Source: Hydractinia symbiolongicarpus
Taxonomy: Eukaryota > Cnidaria > Hydrozoa > Anthoathecata > Hydractiniidae
Assembly (NCBI RefSeq): GCF_029227915.1
Contig: NC_079876.1
Span: 8,186,001-8,250,000 of the forward strand
Reading direction: 5' to 3'
Length of the DNA: 64,000 bases
Part shown: positions 21,070 through 33,790 of the stretch, piece by piece
Layout: the number at the start of each line of letters is the position of its first letter
Position numbering within the stretch: position 1 is the stretch's first letter
Position numbers and translations under genes: made by a program
Notes under the pieces: model-generated
Told to the model about the DNA's origin: nothing
Database searches by the model: none
What the model saw: only the letters and a program-made list of their open reading frames with translations

Positions 21070-23097
21070 GGAAATGAGTTTACTCCCTGGGTACTTTCTT
21101 TGTATACATTCGACTATACGGGCCAAGCCCCGGATTTCAGGAAAACGCGGGATTTCGTTTGCCGGCGATTAAACCTCTTTCATTAAGCGTCTCATCAAAA
21201 ATGAAAACACTTTTGAAAACTACAAGTCTCATGCGTTTTAGTGGTGAAAAAATAATTTAAAAAATCGTTCGGGAAATGAGTTTACTCCCTGGGTACTTTC
21301 TTTGTATACTTTTGACTATACGGGCCAAGCCCGGGATTTACGGGAAATCGCGGGTTTTCATTTGCTGGCGATTAAACTTCTTTTATTCAGCGTCTCATCA
21401 AAAATGAAAACATTTTTGAAAACTACAAGTCTCATGCGTTTTAGTGGTGAAAAAATAATTTAAAAAATCGTTCGGGAAATGAGTTTACTCCCTGGGTACT
21501 TTCGTTGTATACTTTTGACTATACGGGCCGAGTCCGGTATTTACGGGAAATCGTGGATTTTCGTTTGCCGGCGATTAAACTACTTTTATTCAGCGTCTCA
21601 TCAAAAATGAAAACATTTTTAAAAACTACAAGTCTTATGCGTTTTAGTGGTGAAAAAATAATTTAAAAAATCGTTCTGGAAATGAGTTTACTCACAGGGT
21701 ACTTTCTTTGTATACTTTTGACTATACGGGCCGAGTCCGGGGTTTACGGGAAATCGCGGGTTTTCGTTTGCCGGCGATTAAACTTCTTTCATTAAGCGTC
21801 TCATCAAAAATGAAAACATTTTTGAAAACTACAAGTCTCATGCGTTTTAGTGGTGAAAAAAAAATTTAAAAAATCGTTCGGGAAATGAGTTTACTCCCTG
21901 GGTACTTTCTTTGTATACATTCGACTATACGGGCCAAGCCCCGGATTTACGGGAAAACGCGGGATTTCGTTTGCCGGCGATTAAACCTCTTTCATTAAGC
22001 GTCTCATCAAAAATGAAAACACTTTTGAAAACTACAAGTCTCATGCGTTTTAGTGGTGAAAAAATAATTTAAAAAATCGTTCGGGAAATGAGTTTACTCC
22101 CTGGGTACTTTCTTTGTATACATTCGACTATACGGGCCAAGCCCCGGATTTCAGGAAAACGCGGGATTTCGTTTGCCGGCGATTAAACCTCTTTCATTAA
22201 GCGTCTCATCAAAAATGAAAACACTTTTGAAAACTACAAGTCTCATGCGTTTTAGTGGTGAAAAAATAATTTAAAAAATCGTTCGGGAAATGAGTTTACT
22301 CCCTGGGTACTTTCTTTGTATACTTTTGACTATACGGGCCAAGCCCGGGATTTACGGGAAATCGCGGGTTTTCGTTTGCTGGCGATTAAACTTCTTTTAT
22401 TCAGCGTCTCATCAAAAATGAAAACATTTTTGAAAACTACAAGTCTCATGCGTTTTAGTGGTGAAAAAATAATTTAAAAAATCGTTCGGGAAATGAGTTT
22501 ACTCCCTGGGTACTTTCGTTGTATACTTTTGACTATACGGGCCGAGTCCGGTATTTACGGGAAATCGTGGATTTTCGTTTGCCGGCGATTAAACTACTTT
22601 TATTCAGCGTCTCATCAAAAATGAAAACATTTTTAAAAACTACAAGTCTTATGCGTTTTAGTGGTGAAAAAATAATTTAAAAAATCGTTCTGGAAATGAG
22701 TTTACTCACAGGGTACTTTCTTTGTATACTTTTGACTATACGGGCCGAGTCCGGGGTTTACGGGAAATCGCGGGTTTTCGTTTGCCGGCGATTAAACTTC
22801 TTTCATTAAGCGTCTCATCAAAAATGAAAACATTTTTGAAAACTACAAGTCTCATGCGTTTTAGTGGTGAAAAAAAAATTTAAAAAATCGTTCGGGAAAT
22901 GAGTTTACTCCCTGGGTACTTTCTTTGTATACATTCGACTATACGGGCCAAGCCCCGGATTTACGGGAAAACGCGGGATTTCGTTTGCCGGCGATTAAAC
23001 CTCTTTCATTAAGCGTCTCATCAAAAATGAAAACACTTTTGAAAACTACAAGTCTCATGCGTTTTAGTGGTGAAAAAATAATTTAAAAAATCGTTCG
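21070..23097 (+). repeat. 5-mer higher-order repeat, two tandem copies (1,014 bp each)
   Basis: Copies are about 21,070-22,083 and 22,084-23,097. Shared markers at an offset of 1,014 bp: CGGATTTCAGGAAAACG (21,131/22,145), TTTGCTGGCG, CTTTCGTTGTATAC and CGTGGATTTTCG. One visible difference is GGTTTTCATTTGCTGG near 21,353 versus GGTTTTCGTTTGCTGG in copy 2. Confidence 0.85.
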
Positions 23098-25441
23098 GGA
23101 AATGAGTTTACTCCCTGGGTACTTTCTTTGTATAATTTTGACTATACGGGCCAAGCCCGGGATTTACGGGAAATCGCGGGTTTTCGTTTGCCGGCGATTA
23201 AACTTCTTTTATTCAGCGTCTCATCAAAAATGAAAACATTTTTGAAAACTACAAGTCTCATGCGTTTTAGTGGTGAAAAAATAATTTAAAAAATCGTTCG
23301 GGAAATGAGTTTACTCCCTGGGTACTTTCTTTGTATACTTTTGACTATACGGGCCAAGCCGGGATTTACGGGAAATCGTGGGTTTCGTTTACCGGCGATT
23401 AAACTTTTTTTATTCAGCGTCTCATCAAAAATGAAAACATTTTTGAAAACTACAAGTCTCATGCGTTTTAGTGGTAAAAAAAAAATTTAAAAAATCGTTC
23501 GGGAAATGAGTTTACTCCCTGGGTACTTTCTTTGTATACATTCGACTACACGGGCCAAGCCCCGGATTTACGGGAAAACGCGGGATTTCGTTTGCCGGCG
23601 ATTAAACCTCTTTCATTAAGCGTCTCATCAAAAATGAAAACACTTTTGAAAACTACAAGTCTCATGCGTTTTAGTGGTGAAAAAATAATTTAAAAATCGT
23701 TCGGGAAATGAGTTTACTCCCTGGGTACTTTCTTTGTATACATTCGACTATACGGGCCAAGCCCCGGATTTACGGGAAAACGCGGGATTTCGTTTGCCGG
23801 CGATTAAACCTCTTTCATTAAGCGTCATCAAAAATGAAAACACTTTTGAAAACTACAAGTCTCATGCGTTTTAGTGGTGAAAAAATAATTTAAAAAATCG
23901 TTCGGGAAATGAGTTTACTCCCTGGGTACTTTCTTTGTATACTTTTGACTATACGGGCCGAGTCCGGGATTTACGGGAAATCGCGAATTTTCGTTTGCCG
24001 GCGACTAAACTTCTTTTATTCAGCGTCTCATCAAAAATGAAAACATTTTTAAAAACTACAAGTCTTATGCGTTTTAGTGGTGAAAAAATAATTTAAAAAA
24101 TCGTTCTGGAAATGAGTTTACTCACAGGGTACTTTCTTTGTATACTTTTGACTATACGGGCCGAGTCCGGGGTTTACGGGAAATCGCGGGTTTTTGTTTG
24201 CCGGCGATTAAACTTCTTTCATTAAGCGTCTCATCAAAAATGAAAACATTTTTGAAAACTACAAGTCTCTTGCGTTTTAGTGGTGAAAAAAAAAATTAAA
24301 AAATCGTTCGGAAAATGAGTTTACTCCCAGGGTACGTTCTTTGTATACATTCGACTATACGGGCCAAGCCCCGGATTTACCGGAAAAGCGGGATTTTGTT
24401 TGCCGGCGATTAAACCTCTTTCATTAAGCGTCTCATCAAAAATGAAAACACTTTTGAAAACTACAAGTCTCATGCGTTTTAGTGGTGAAAAAATAATTTA
24501 AAAAATCGTTCGGTAAATGAGTTTACTCCCTGGGTACTTTCTTTGTATACTTTTGACTATACGGGCCAAGCCCGGGATTTACGGGAAATCGCGGGTTTTC
24601 GTTTGCCGGCGATTAAACTTCTTTTATTCAGCGTCTCATCAAAAATGAAAACATTTTTGAAAACTACAAGTCTCATGCGTTTTAGTGGTGAAAAAATAAT
24701 TTAAAAAATCGTTCGGGAAATGAGTTTACTCCCTGGGTACTTTCTTTGTATACTTTTGACTATACGGGCCAAGCCGGGATTTACGGGAAATCGCGGGTTT
24801 TCGTTTGCCGGCGATTAAACGTCTTTTATTCAGCGTCTCATCAAAACTGAAAACATTTTTAAAAACTACAAGTCTTATGCGCTTTAGTGGTGAAAAAATA
24901 ATTTTAAAAATCGTTCTGGAAATGAGTTTACTCACAGGGTACTTTCTTTGTATACTTTTGACTATACGGGCCGAGTTCGGGGTTTACGGGAAATCGCGTG
25001 TTTTCGTTTGCCGGCGATTAAACTTCTTTTATTCAGCGTCTCATCAAAAATGAAAACATTTTTGAAAACTACAAGTCTCATGCGTTTTAGTGGTGAAATA
25101 ATAATTTAAAAAATCGTTCGGGAAATGAGTTTACTCCCTGGGTACTTTCTTTGTATACTTTTGACTATACGGGCCAAGCCGGGATTTACGGGAAATCGCG
25201 GGTTTTCGTTTGCCGGCGATTAAACTTCTTTTATTCAGCGTCTCATCAAAAATGAAAACATTTTCAAAAACTACAAGTCTTAGGCGTTTTAGTGGTGAAA
25301 AAATAATTTAAAAAATCGTTCTGGAAATGAGTTTACTCACAGGGTACTTTCTTTGTATACTTTTGACTATACGGGCCAAGCCCGGGATTTACGGGAAATC
25401 GCGGGTTTTCGTTTGCCGGCGATTATACTTATTTTATTCAG
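23098..25441 (+). repeat. Satellite domain with divergent monomers
   Basis: About eleven and a half monomers with more private changes than their neighbours: TTGTATAATTTTG (23,127), a 1-bp loss in TTTAAAAATCG (23,690), AGCGTCATC with a 2-bp loss (23,821), GGGTACGTTC (24,331), CCGGAAAAGCGGG (24,380) and AAACGTCTTTT (24,818). No clean higher-order period is evident, so this may be older, less homogenised sequence. Confidence 0.7.
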
Positions 25442-27060
25442 CGTCTCATCAAAAATGAAAACATTTTTGAAAACTACAAGCCTCATGCGTTTTAGTGGTG
25501 AAAAAATAATTTAAAAAATCGTTCGGGAAATAAGTTTACTCCCTGGGTACTTTCTTTGTATACTTTTGACTATACGGGCCAAGCCGGGATTTACGGGAAA
25601 TCGCGGGTTTTCGTTTGCCGGCAATTAAACTTCTTTTATTCAGCGTCTCATCAAAAATGAAAACATTTTTAGAAACTACAAGTCTTATCCGTTTTAGTGG
25701 TGAAAAAATAATTTAAAAAATCGTTCTGGAAAGGAGTTTACTCACAGGGTACTTTCTTTGTATACTTTTGACTATACGGGCCAAGCCCGGGGTTTACAGG
25801 AAATCTCGGGATTTCGTTTGCCGGCGATAAAACCTCTTTCATTAGGCGTCTCATCAAAAATGAAAACACTTTTGAAAACTACAAGTCTCATGCGTTTTAG
25901 TGGTGAAAAAATAATTTAAAAAATCGTTCGGGAAATGAGTTTACTCCCTGGGTACTTTCTTTGTATACTTTTGACTATACGGGCCGAGTCCGGGATTTAC
26001 GGGAAATCGTGGATTTTCGTTTGCCGGCGATTAAACTTCTTTTATTCAGCGTCTCATCAAAAATGAAAACATCTTTAAAAACTACAAGTCCTATGCGTTT
26101 TAGTGGTGAAGAAATAATTTAAAAAATCGTTCTGGAAATGAGTTTACTCACAGGGTACTTTCTTTGTATACTTTTGACTATACGGGCCGAGTCCGGGGTT
26201 TACGGGAAATCGCGGGTTTTCGTTTGCCGGCGATTAAACTTCTTTTATTCAGCGTCTCATCAAAAATGAAAACATTTTTGAAAACTACAAGTCTCATGCG
26301 TTTTAGTGGTGAAAAAAAAATTTAAAAAATCGTTCGGGAAATGAGTTTACTCCCTGGGTACTTTCTTTGTATACATTCGACTATACGGGCCAAGCCCCGG
26401 ATTTACGGGAAATCGCGGATTTTCGTTTGCCGGCGATTAAACTTCTTTTATTCAGCGTCCCATCAAATATGAAAATATTTTTAAAAACTACAAGTCTCAT
26501 GCGTTTAATGGTAAAAAAATAATATATAAAATCGTTCGGGAAATGAGTTTACTCCCTGGGTACTTTCTTTGTATACTTTTGACTATACGGGCCAAGCCCG
26601 GGATTTACGGGAAATCGCGGGTTTTCGTTTGCCGGCGATTAAACTTCTTTTATTCAGCGTCTCATCAAAAATGAAAACATTTTTGAAAACTACAAGTCTC
26701 ATGCGTTTTAGTGGTGAAAAAATAATTTAAAAAATCGTTCGGGAAATGAGTTTACTCCCTGGGTACTTTCTTTGTATACTTTTGACTATACGGGCCAAGC
26801 CGGGATTTACGGATAATCGCGGGTTTTCGTTTGCCGGCGATTAAACTTCTTTTATTCAGCGTCTCATCAAAAATGAAAACATTTTTAAAAACTACAAGTC
26901 TTATGCGTTTTAGTGGTGAAAAAATAATTTAAAAAATCGTTCTGGAAATGAGTTTACTCACAGGGTACTTTCTTTGTATACTTTTGACTATACGGGCCGA
27001 GTCCGTGGTTTACGGGAAACCGCGGGTTTTCGTTTGCCGGCGATTAAACTTCTTTTATTC
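25442..27060 (+). repeat. 8-mer higher-order repeat, copy 1 (1,620 bp)
   Basis: Markers recur about 1,620 bp later: AAATCTCGGGATTTCG with CATTAGGCG (25,801/27,421) and CATCTTTAAAAAC with AAGTCCTATGCG (26,070/27,691). It contains the first TTTAATGGTAAAAAAATAAT / TATATAAAATCG monomer (26,501-26,535). Confidence 0.8.
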
Positions 27061-29025
27061 AGCGTCTCATCAAAAATGAAAACATTTTTGAGAACTACAA
27101 GTCTCATGCGTTTTAGTGGTGAAAAAATAATTTAAACAATCGTTCGGGAAATGAGTTTACTCCCTGGGTACTTTCTTTGTATACTTTTGACTATACGGGC
27201 CAAGCCGGGATTTACGGGAAATCGCGGGTTTTCGTTTGCCGGCGATTAAACTTCTTTTATTCAGCGTCTCATCAAAAATGAAAACATTTTTAAAAACTAC
27301 AAGTCTTATGCGTTTTAGTGGTGAAAAAATAATTTAAAAAATCGTTCTGGAAATGAGTTTACTCACAGGGTACTTTCTTTGTATACTTTTGACTATACGG
27401 GCCAAGCCCGGGGTTTACAGGAAATCTCGGGATTTCGTTTGCCGGCGATTAAACCTCTTTCATTAGGCGTCTCATCAAAAATGAAAACACTTTTGAAAAC
27501 TACAAGTCTCATGCGTTTTAGTGGTGAAAAAATAATTTAAAAAATCGTTCGGGAAATGAGTTTACTCCCTGGGTACTTTCTTTGTATACTTTTGACTATA
27601 CGGGCCGAGTCCGGATTTTACGGGAAATCGCGGATTTTCGTTTGCCGGCGATTAAACTTCTTTTATTCAGCGTCTCATCAAAAATGAAAACATCTTTAAA
27701 AACTACAAGTCCTATGCGTTTTAGTGGTGAAAAAATAATTTAAAAAATCGTTCTGGAAATGAGTTTACTCACAGGGTACTTTCTTGGTATACTTTTGACT
27801 ATACGGGCCGAGTCCGGGGTTTACGGGAAATCGCGGGTTTTCGTTTGCCGGCGATTAAACCTCTTTCATTAGGCGTCTCATCAAAAATGAAAACACTTTT
27901 GAAAACTACAAGTCTCATGCGTTTTAGTGGTGAAAAAATAATTTAAAAAATCGTTCGGGAAATGAGTTTACTCCCTGGGTACTTTCTTTGTATACTTTTG
28001 ACTATACGGGCCGAGTCCGGATTTTACGGGAAATCGCGGATTTTCGTTTGCCGGCGATTAAACTTCTTTTATTCAGCGTCTCATCAAAAATGAAAACATC
28101 TTTAAAAACTACAAGTCCTATGCGTTTTAGTGGTGAAAAAATAATTTAAAAAATCGTTCTGGAAATGAGTTTACTCACAGGGTACTTTCTTGGTATACTT
28201 TTGACTATACGGGCCGAGTCCGGGGTTTACGGGAAATCGCGGGTTTTCGTTTGCCGGCAATTAAACTTCTTTTATTCAGCGTCTCATCAAAAATGAAAAC
28301 ATTTTTGAAAACTACAAGTCTCATGCGTTTTAGTGGTGAAAAAAAAATTTAAAAAATCGTTCGGGAAATGAGTTTACTCCCTGGGTACTTTCTTTGTATA
28401 CATTCGACTATACGGGCCAAGCCCCGGATTTACGGGAAATCGCGGATTTTCGTTTGCCGGCGATTAAACTTCTTTTATTCAGCGTCCCATCAAATATGAA
28501 AATATTTTTGAAAACTACAAGTCTCATGCGTTTAATGGTAAAAAAATAATATATAAAATCGTTCGGGAAATGAGTTTACTCCCTGGGTACTTTCTTTGTA
28601 TACTTTTGACTATACGGGCCAAGCCCGGGATTTACGGGAAATCGCGGGTTTTCGTTTGCCGGCGATTAAACTTCTTTTATTCAGCGTCTCATCAAAAATG
28701 AAAACATTTTTGAAAACTACAAGTCTCATGCGTTTTAGTGGTGAAAAAATAATTTAAAAAATCGTTCGGGAAATGAGTTTACTCCCTGGGTACTTTCTTT
28801 GTATACTTTTGACTATACGGGCCAAGCCGGGATTTACGGGAAATCGCGGGTTTTCGTTTGCCGGCGATTAAACTTCTTTTATTTAGCGTCTCATCAAAAA
28901 TGAAAACATTTTTAAAAACTACAAGTCTTATGCGTTTTAGTGGTGAAAAAATAATTTAAAAAATCGTTCTGGAAATGAGTTTACTCACAGGGTACTTTCT
29001 TTGTATACTTTTGACTATACGGGCC
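27061..29025 (+). repeat. 8-mer higher-order repeat, copy 2, with a two-monomer duplication
   Basis: Follows copy 1 in order but contains an extra 406-bp dimer: CATTAGGCG and CATCTTTAAAAAC occur near 27,465/27,691 and again near 27,870/28,097. The change CTTGGTATAC (27,784/28,190) is shared by both dimers but absent from copy 1, so it arose before the dimer duplicated. Confidence 0.8.
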
Positions 29026-29426
29026 AAGCCGGGATTTACGGGAAATCGCGGGTTTTCGTTTGCCGGCGATTAAACTTCTTTTATTTAGCGTCTCATCAAA
29101 AATGAAAACATTTTTAAAAACTACAAGTCTTATGCGTTTTAGTGGTGAAAAAATAATTTAAAAAATCGTTCTGGAAATGAGTTTACTCACAGGGTACTTT
29201 CTTTGTATACTTTTGACTATACGGGCCAAGCCGGGATTTACGGGAAATCGCGGGTTTTCGTTTGCCGGCGATTAAACTTCTTTTATTTAGCGTCTCATCA
29301 AAAATGAAAGCATTTTTAAAAACTACAAGTCTTATGCGTTTTAGTGGTGAAAAAATAATTTAAAAAATCGTTCTGGAAATGAGTTTACTCACAGGGTACT
29401 TTCTTTGTACACTTTTGACTATACGG
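28821..29426 (+). repeat. Three consecutive near-identical monomers (202 bp each)
   Basis: The private change TTTATTTAGCG occurs at 28,881, 29,083 and 29,285, exactly 202 bp apart, with the surrounding sequence the same each time except GAAAGCATTTTT near 29,306. This is a single-unit amplification breaking the usual two-subtype alternation. Confidence 0.88.
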
Positions 29427-30939
29427 GCCGAGTCCGTGGTTTACGGGAAATCGCGGGTTTTCGTTTGCCGGCGATTAAACTTCTTTTATTCAGCGTCTCA
29501 TCAAAAATGAAAACATTTTTGAAAACTACAAGTCTCATGCGTTTTAGTGGTGAAAAAATAATTTAAAAAATCGTTCGGGAAATGAGTTTACTCCCTGGGT
29601 ACTTTCTTTGTATACTTTTGACTATACGGGCCAAGCCGGGATTTACGGGAAATCGCGGGTTTTCGTTTGCCGGCGATTAAACTTCTTTTATTCAGCGTCT
29701 CATCAAAAATGAAAACATTTTTAAAAACTACAAGTCTCATGCGTTTTAGTGGTGAAAAAATAATTTAAAAAATCGTTCTGGAAATGAGTTTACTCACAGG
29801 GTACTTTCTTTGTATACTTTTGACTATACGGGCCAAGCCCGGGATTTACGGGAAATCGCGGGTTTTCGTTTGCCGGCGATTAAACTTCTTTTATTCAGCG
29901 TCTCATCAAAAATGAAAACATTTTTGAAAACTACAAGTCTCATGCGTTTTAGTGGTGAAAAAATAATTTAAAAAATCGTTCGGGAAATAAGTTTACTCCC
30001 TGGGTACTTTCTTTGTATTCTTTTGACTATACGGGCCAAGCCGGGATTTACGGGAAATCGCGGGTTTTCGTTTGCCGGCGATTAAACTTCTTTTATTCAG
30101 CGTCTCATCAAAAATGAAAACATTTTTAAAAACTACAAGTCTTATGCGTTTTAGTGGTGAAAAAATAATTTACAAAATCGTTCTGGAAATGAGTTTACTC
30201 ACAGGGTACTTTCTTTGTATACTTTTGACTATACGGGCCGAGTCCGTGGTTTACGGGAAATCGCGGGTTTTCGTTTGCCGGCGATTAAACTTCTTTTATT
30301 CAGCGTCTCATCAAAAATGAAAACATTTTTGAAAACTACAAGTCTCATGCGTTTTAGTGGTGAAAAAATAATTTAAAAAATCGTTCGGGAAATGAGTTTA
30401 CTCCCTGGGTACTTTCTTTGTATACTTTTGACTATACGGGCCAAGCCGGGATTTACGGGAAATCGCGGGTTTTCGTTTGCCGGCGATTAAACTTCTTTTA
30501 TTGAGCGTCTCATCAAAAATGAAAACATTTTTAAAAACTACAAGTCTCATGCGTTTTAGTGGTGAAAAAATAATTTAAAAAATCGTTCTGGAAATGAGTT
30601 TACTCACAGGGTACTTTCTTTGTATACTTTTGACTATACGGGCCAAGCCCGGGATTTACGGGAAATCGCGGGTTTTCGTTTGCCGGCGATTAAACTTCTT
30701 TTATTCAGCGTCTCATCAAAAATGAAAACATTTTTCAAAACTACAAGCCTCATGCGTTTTAGTGGTGAAAAAATAATTTAAAAAATCGTTCGGGAAATGA
30801 GTTTACTCCCTGGGTACTTTCTTTGTATACTTTTGACTATACGGGCCAAGCCGGGATTTACGGGAAATCGCGGGTTTTCGTTTGCCGGCAATTAAACTTC
30901 TTTTATTCAGCGTCTCATCAAAAATGAAAACATTTTTAG
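29320..30939 (+). repeat. 4-mer higher-order repeat, two tandem copies (810 bp each)
   Basis: GAGTCCGTGG occurs at 29,430 and 30,240 and neighbouring changes repeat at the same 810-bp offset. Copies are about 29,320-30,129 and 30,130-30,939. Differences include TTGTACAC (29,407), TTGTATTC (30,015) and TTTACAAAATCG (30,170). Confidence 0.75.
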
Positions 30940-32756
30940 AAACTACAAGTCTTATGCGTTTTTGTGGTGAAAAAATAATTTAAAAAATCGTTCTGGAAAT
31001 GAGTTTACTCACAGGGTACTTTCTTTGTATACTTTTGACTATACGGGCCAAGCCCGGGGTTTACAGGAAATCTCGGGTTTTCGTTTGCCGGCGATTAAAT
31101 TTCTTTTATTCAGCGTCTCATCAAAAATGAAAACATTTTTAAAAACTACAAGTCTTATGCGTTTTAGTGGTGAAAAAATAATTTAAAAAATCGTTCTGGA
31201 AATGAGTTTACTCACAGGGTGCTTTCTTTGTATACTTTTGACTATACGGGCCAAGCCCGGGATTTACGGGAAAACGCGGGATTTCGTTTGCCGGCGATTA
31301 AACCTCTTTCATTAAGCGTCTCATCAAAAATGAAAACACTTTTGAAAACTACAAGTCTCATGCGTTTTATTGGTGTAAAAATAATTTAAAAAATCGTTCG
31401 GGAAATGAGTTTACTCCCTGGGTACTTTCTTTGTATACTTTTGACTATACGGGCCGAGTCCGGGATTTACGGGAAATCGCGGATTTTCGTTTGACAGCGA
31501 TTAAACTTCTTTTATTCAGCGTCCCATCAAATATGAAAATATTTTTGAAAACTACAAGTTTCATGCGTTTAGTGGTAAAAAAATAATATATAAAATCGTT
31601 CGGGAAATGAGTTTACTCCCTGGGTACTTTCTTTGTATACTTTTGACTATACGGGCCAAGCCCGGGATTTACGGGAAATCGCTGGTTTTCGTTTGCCGGC
31701 GATTAAACTTCTTTTATTCAGCGTCTCATCAAAAATGAAAACAATTTTCAAAACTACAAGCCTCATGCGTTTTAGTGGTGAAAAAATAATTTAAAAAATC
31801 GTTCGGGAAATGAGTTTACTCCCTGGGTACTTTCTTTGTATACTTTTGACTATACGGGCCAAGCCGGGATTTACGGGAAATCGCGGGTTTTCGTTTGCCG
31901 GCAATTAAACTTCTTTTATTCAGCGTCTCATCAAAAATGAAAACATTTTTAGAAACTACAAGTCTTATGCGTTTTTGTGGTGAAAAAATAATTTAAAAAA
32001 TCGTTCTGGAAATGAGTTTACTCACAGGGTACTTTCTTTGTATACTTTTGACTATACGGGCCAAGCCCGGGGTTTACAGGAAATCTCGGGTTTTCGTTTG
32101 CCGGCGATTAAATTTCTTTTATTCAGCGTCTCATCAAAAATGAAAACATTTTTAAAAACTACAAGTCTTATGCGTTTTAGTGGTGAAAAAATAATTTAAA
32201 AAATCGTTCTGGAAATGAGTTTACTCACAGGGTGCTTTCTTTGTATACTTTTGACTATACGGGCCAAGCCCGGGATTTACGGGAAAACGCGGGATTTCGT
32301 TTGCCGGCGATTAAACCTCTTTCATTAAGCGTCTCACCAAAAATGAAAACACTTTTGAAAACTACAAGTCTCATGCGTTTTATTGGTGAAAAAATAATTT
32401 AAAAAATCGTTCGGGAAATGAGTTTACTCCCTGGGTACTTTCTTTGTATACTTTTGACTATACGGGCCGAGTCCGGGATTTACGGGAAATCGCGGATTTT
32501 CGTTTGACAGCGATTAAACTTCTTTTATTCAGCGTCCCATCAAATATGAAAATATTTTTGAAAACTACAAGTTTCATGCGTTTAGTGGTAAAAAAATAAT
32601 ATATAAAATCGTTCGGGAAATGAGTTTACTCCCTGGGTACTTTCTTTGTATACTTTTGACTATACGGGCCAAGCCCGGGATTTACGGGAAATCGCGGGTT
32701 TTCGTTTGCCGGCGATTAAACTTCTTTTATTCAGCGTCTCATCAAAAATGAAAACA
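30731..32756 (+). repeat. 5-mer higher-order repeat, two tandem copies (1,013 bp each)
   Basis: Copies are about 30,731-31,743 and 31,744-32,756. Shared markers: GCGTTTTTGTGG, CAGGGTGCTTTC (31,217/32,230), GTTTGACAGCG and AAGTTTCATGCG (31,557/32,570), each 1,013 bp apart. Visible differences include TTGGTGTAAAAATAA in copy 1 and CTCACCAAAAATG in copy 2. Confidence 0.85.
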
Positions 32757-33790
32757 TTTTTGAAAACTACAAGTCTCATGCGTTTTAGTGGTGAAAAAAT
32801 AATTTAAAAAATCGTTCGGGAAATGAGTTTACTCCCTGGGTACTTTCTTTGTATACTTTTGACTATACGGGCCAAGCCCGGGATTTACGGGAAAACGCAG
32901 GATTTCGTTTGCCGGCGATTAAACCTCTTTCATTAAGCGTCTCATCAAAAATGAAAACACTTTTGAAAACTACAAGTCTCATGCGTTTTATTGGTGAAAA
33001 AATAATTTAAAAAATCGTTCGGGAAATGAGTTTACTCCCTGGGTACTTTCTTTGTATACTTTTGACTATACGGGCCGAGTCCGGGATTTACGGGAAATCG
33101 CGGATTTTCGTTTGACAGCGATTAAACTTCTTTTATTCAGCGTCCCATCAAATATGAAAATATTTTTGAAAACTACAAGTCTCATGCGTTTAGTGGTAAA
33201 AAAATAATATATAAAATCGTTCGGGAAATGAGTTTACTCCCTGGGTACTTTCTTTGTATACTTTTGACTATACGGGCCAAGCCCGGGATTTACGGGAAAT
33301 CGCGGGTTTTCGTTTGCCGGCGATTAAACTTCTTTTATTCAGCGTCTCATCAAAAATGAAAACATTTTTGAAAACTACAAGTCTCATGCGTTTTAGTGGT
33401 GAAAAAATAATTTAAAAAATCGTTCGGGAAATGAGTTTACTCCCTGGGTACTTTCTTTGTATACTTTTGACTATACGGGCCAAGCCCGGGATTTACGGGA
33501 AAACGCAGGATTTCGTTTGCCGGCGATTAAACCTCTTTCATTAAGCGTCTCATCAAAAATGAAAACACTTTTGAAAACTACAAGTCTCATGCGTTTTATT
33601 GGTGAAAAAATAATTTAAAAAATCGTTCGAGAAATGAGTTTACTCCCTGGGTACTTTCTTTGTATACTTTTGACTATACGGGCCGAGTCCGGGATTTACG
33701 GGAAATCGCGGATTTTCGTTTGACAGCGATTAAACTTCTTTTATTCAGCGTCCCATCAAATATGAAAATATTTTTGAAAACTACAAGTCT
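32575..33790 (+). repeat. 3-mer higher-order repeat, two tandem copies (608 bp each)
   Basis: GAAAACGCAGGATTTCG occurs at 32,891 and 33,499, and the flanking TATATAAAATCG and GTTTGACAGCG monomers repeat with it. Homology ends near 33,799, where copy 2 continues with the TTTTAGTGGTGAAAAAATAA form. Confidence 0.82.
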
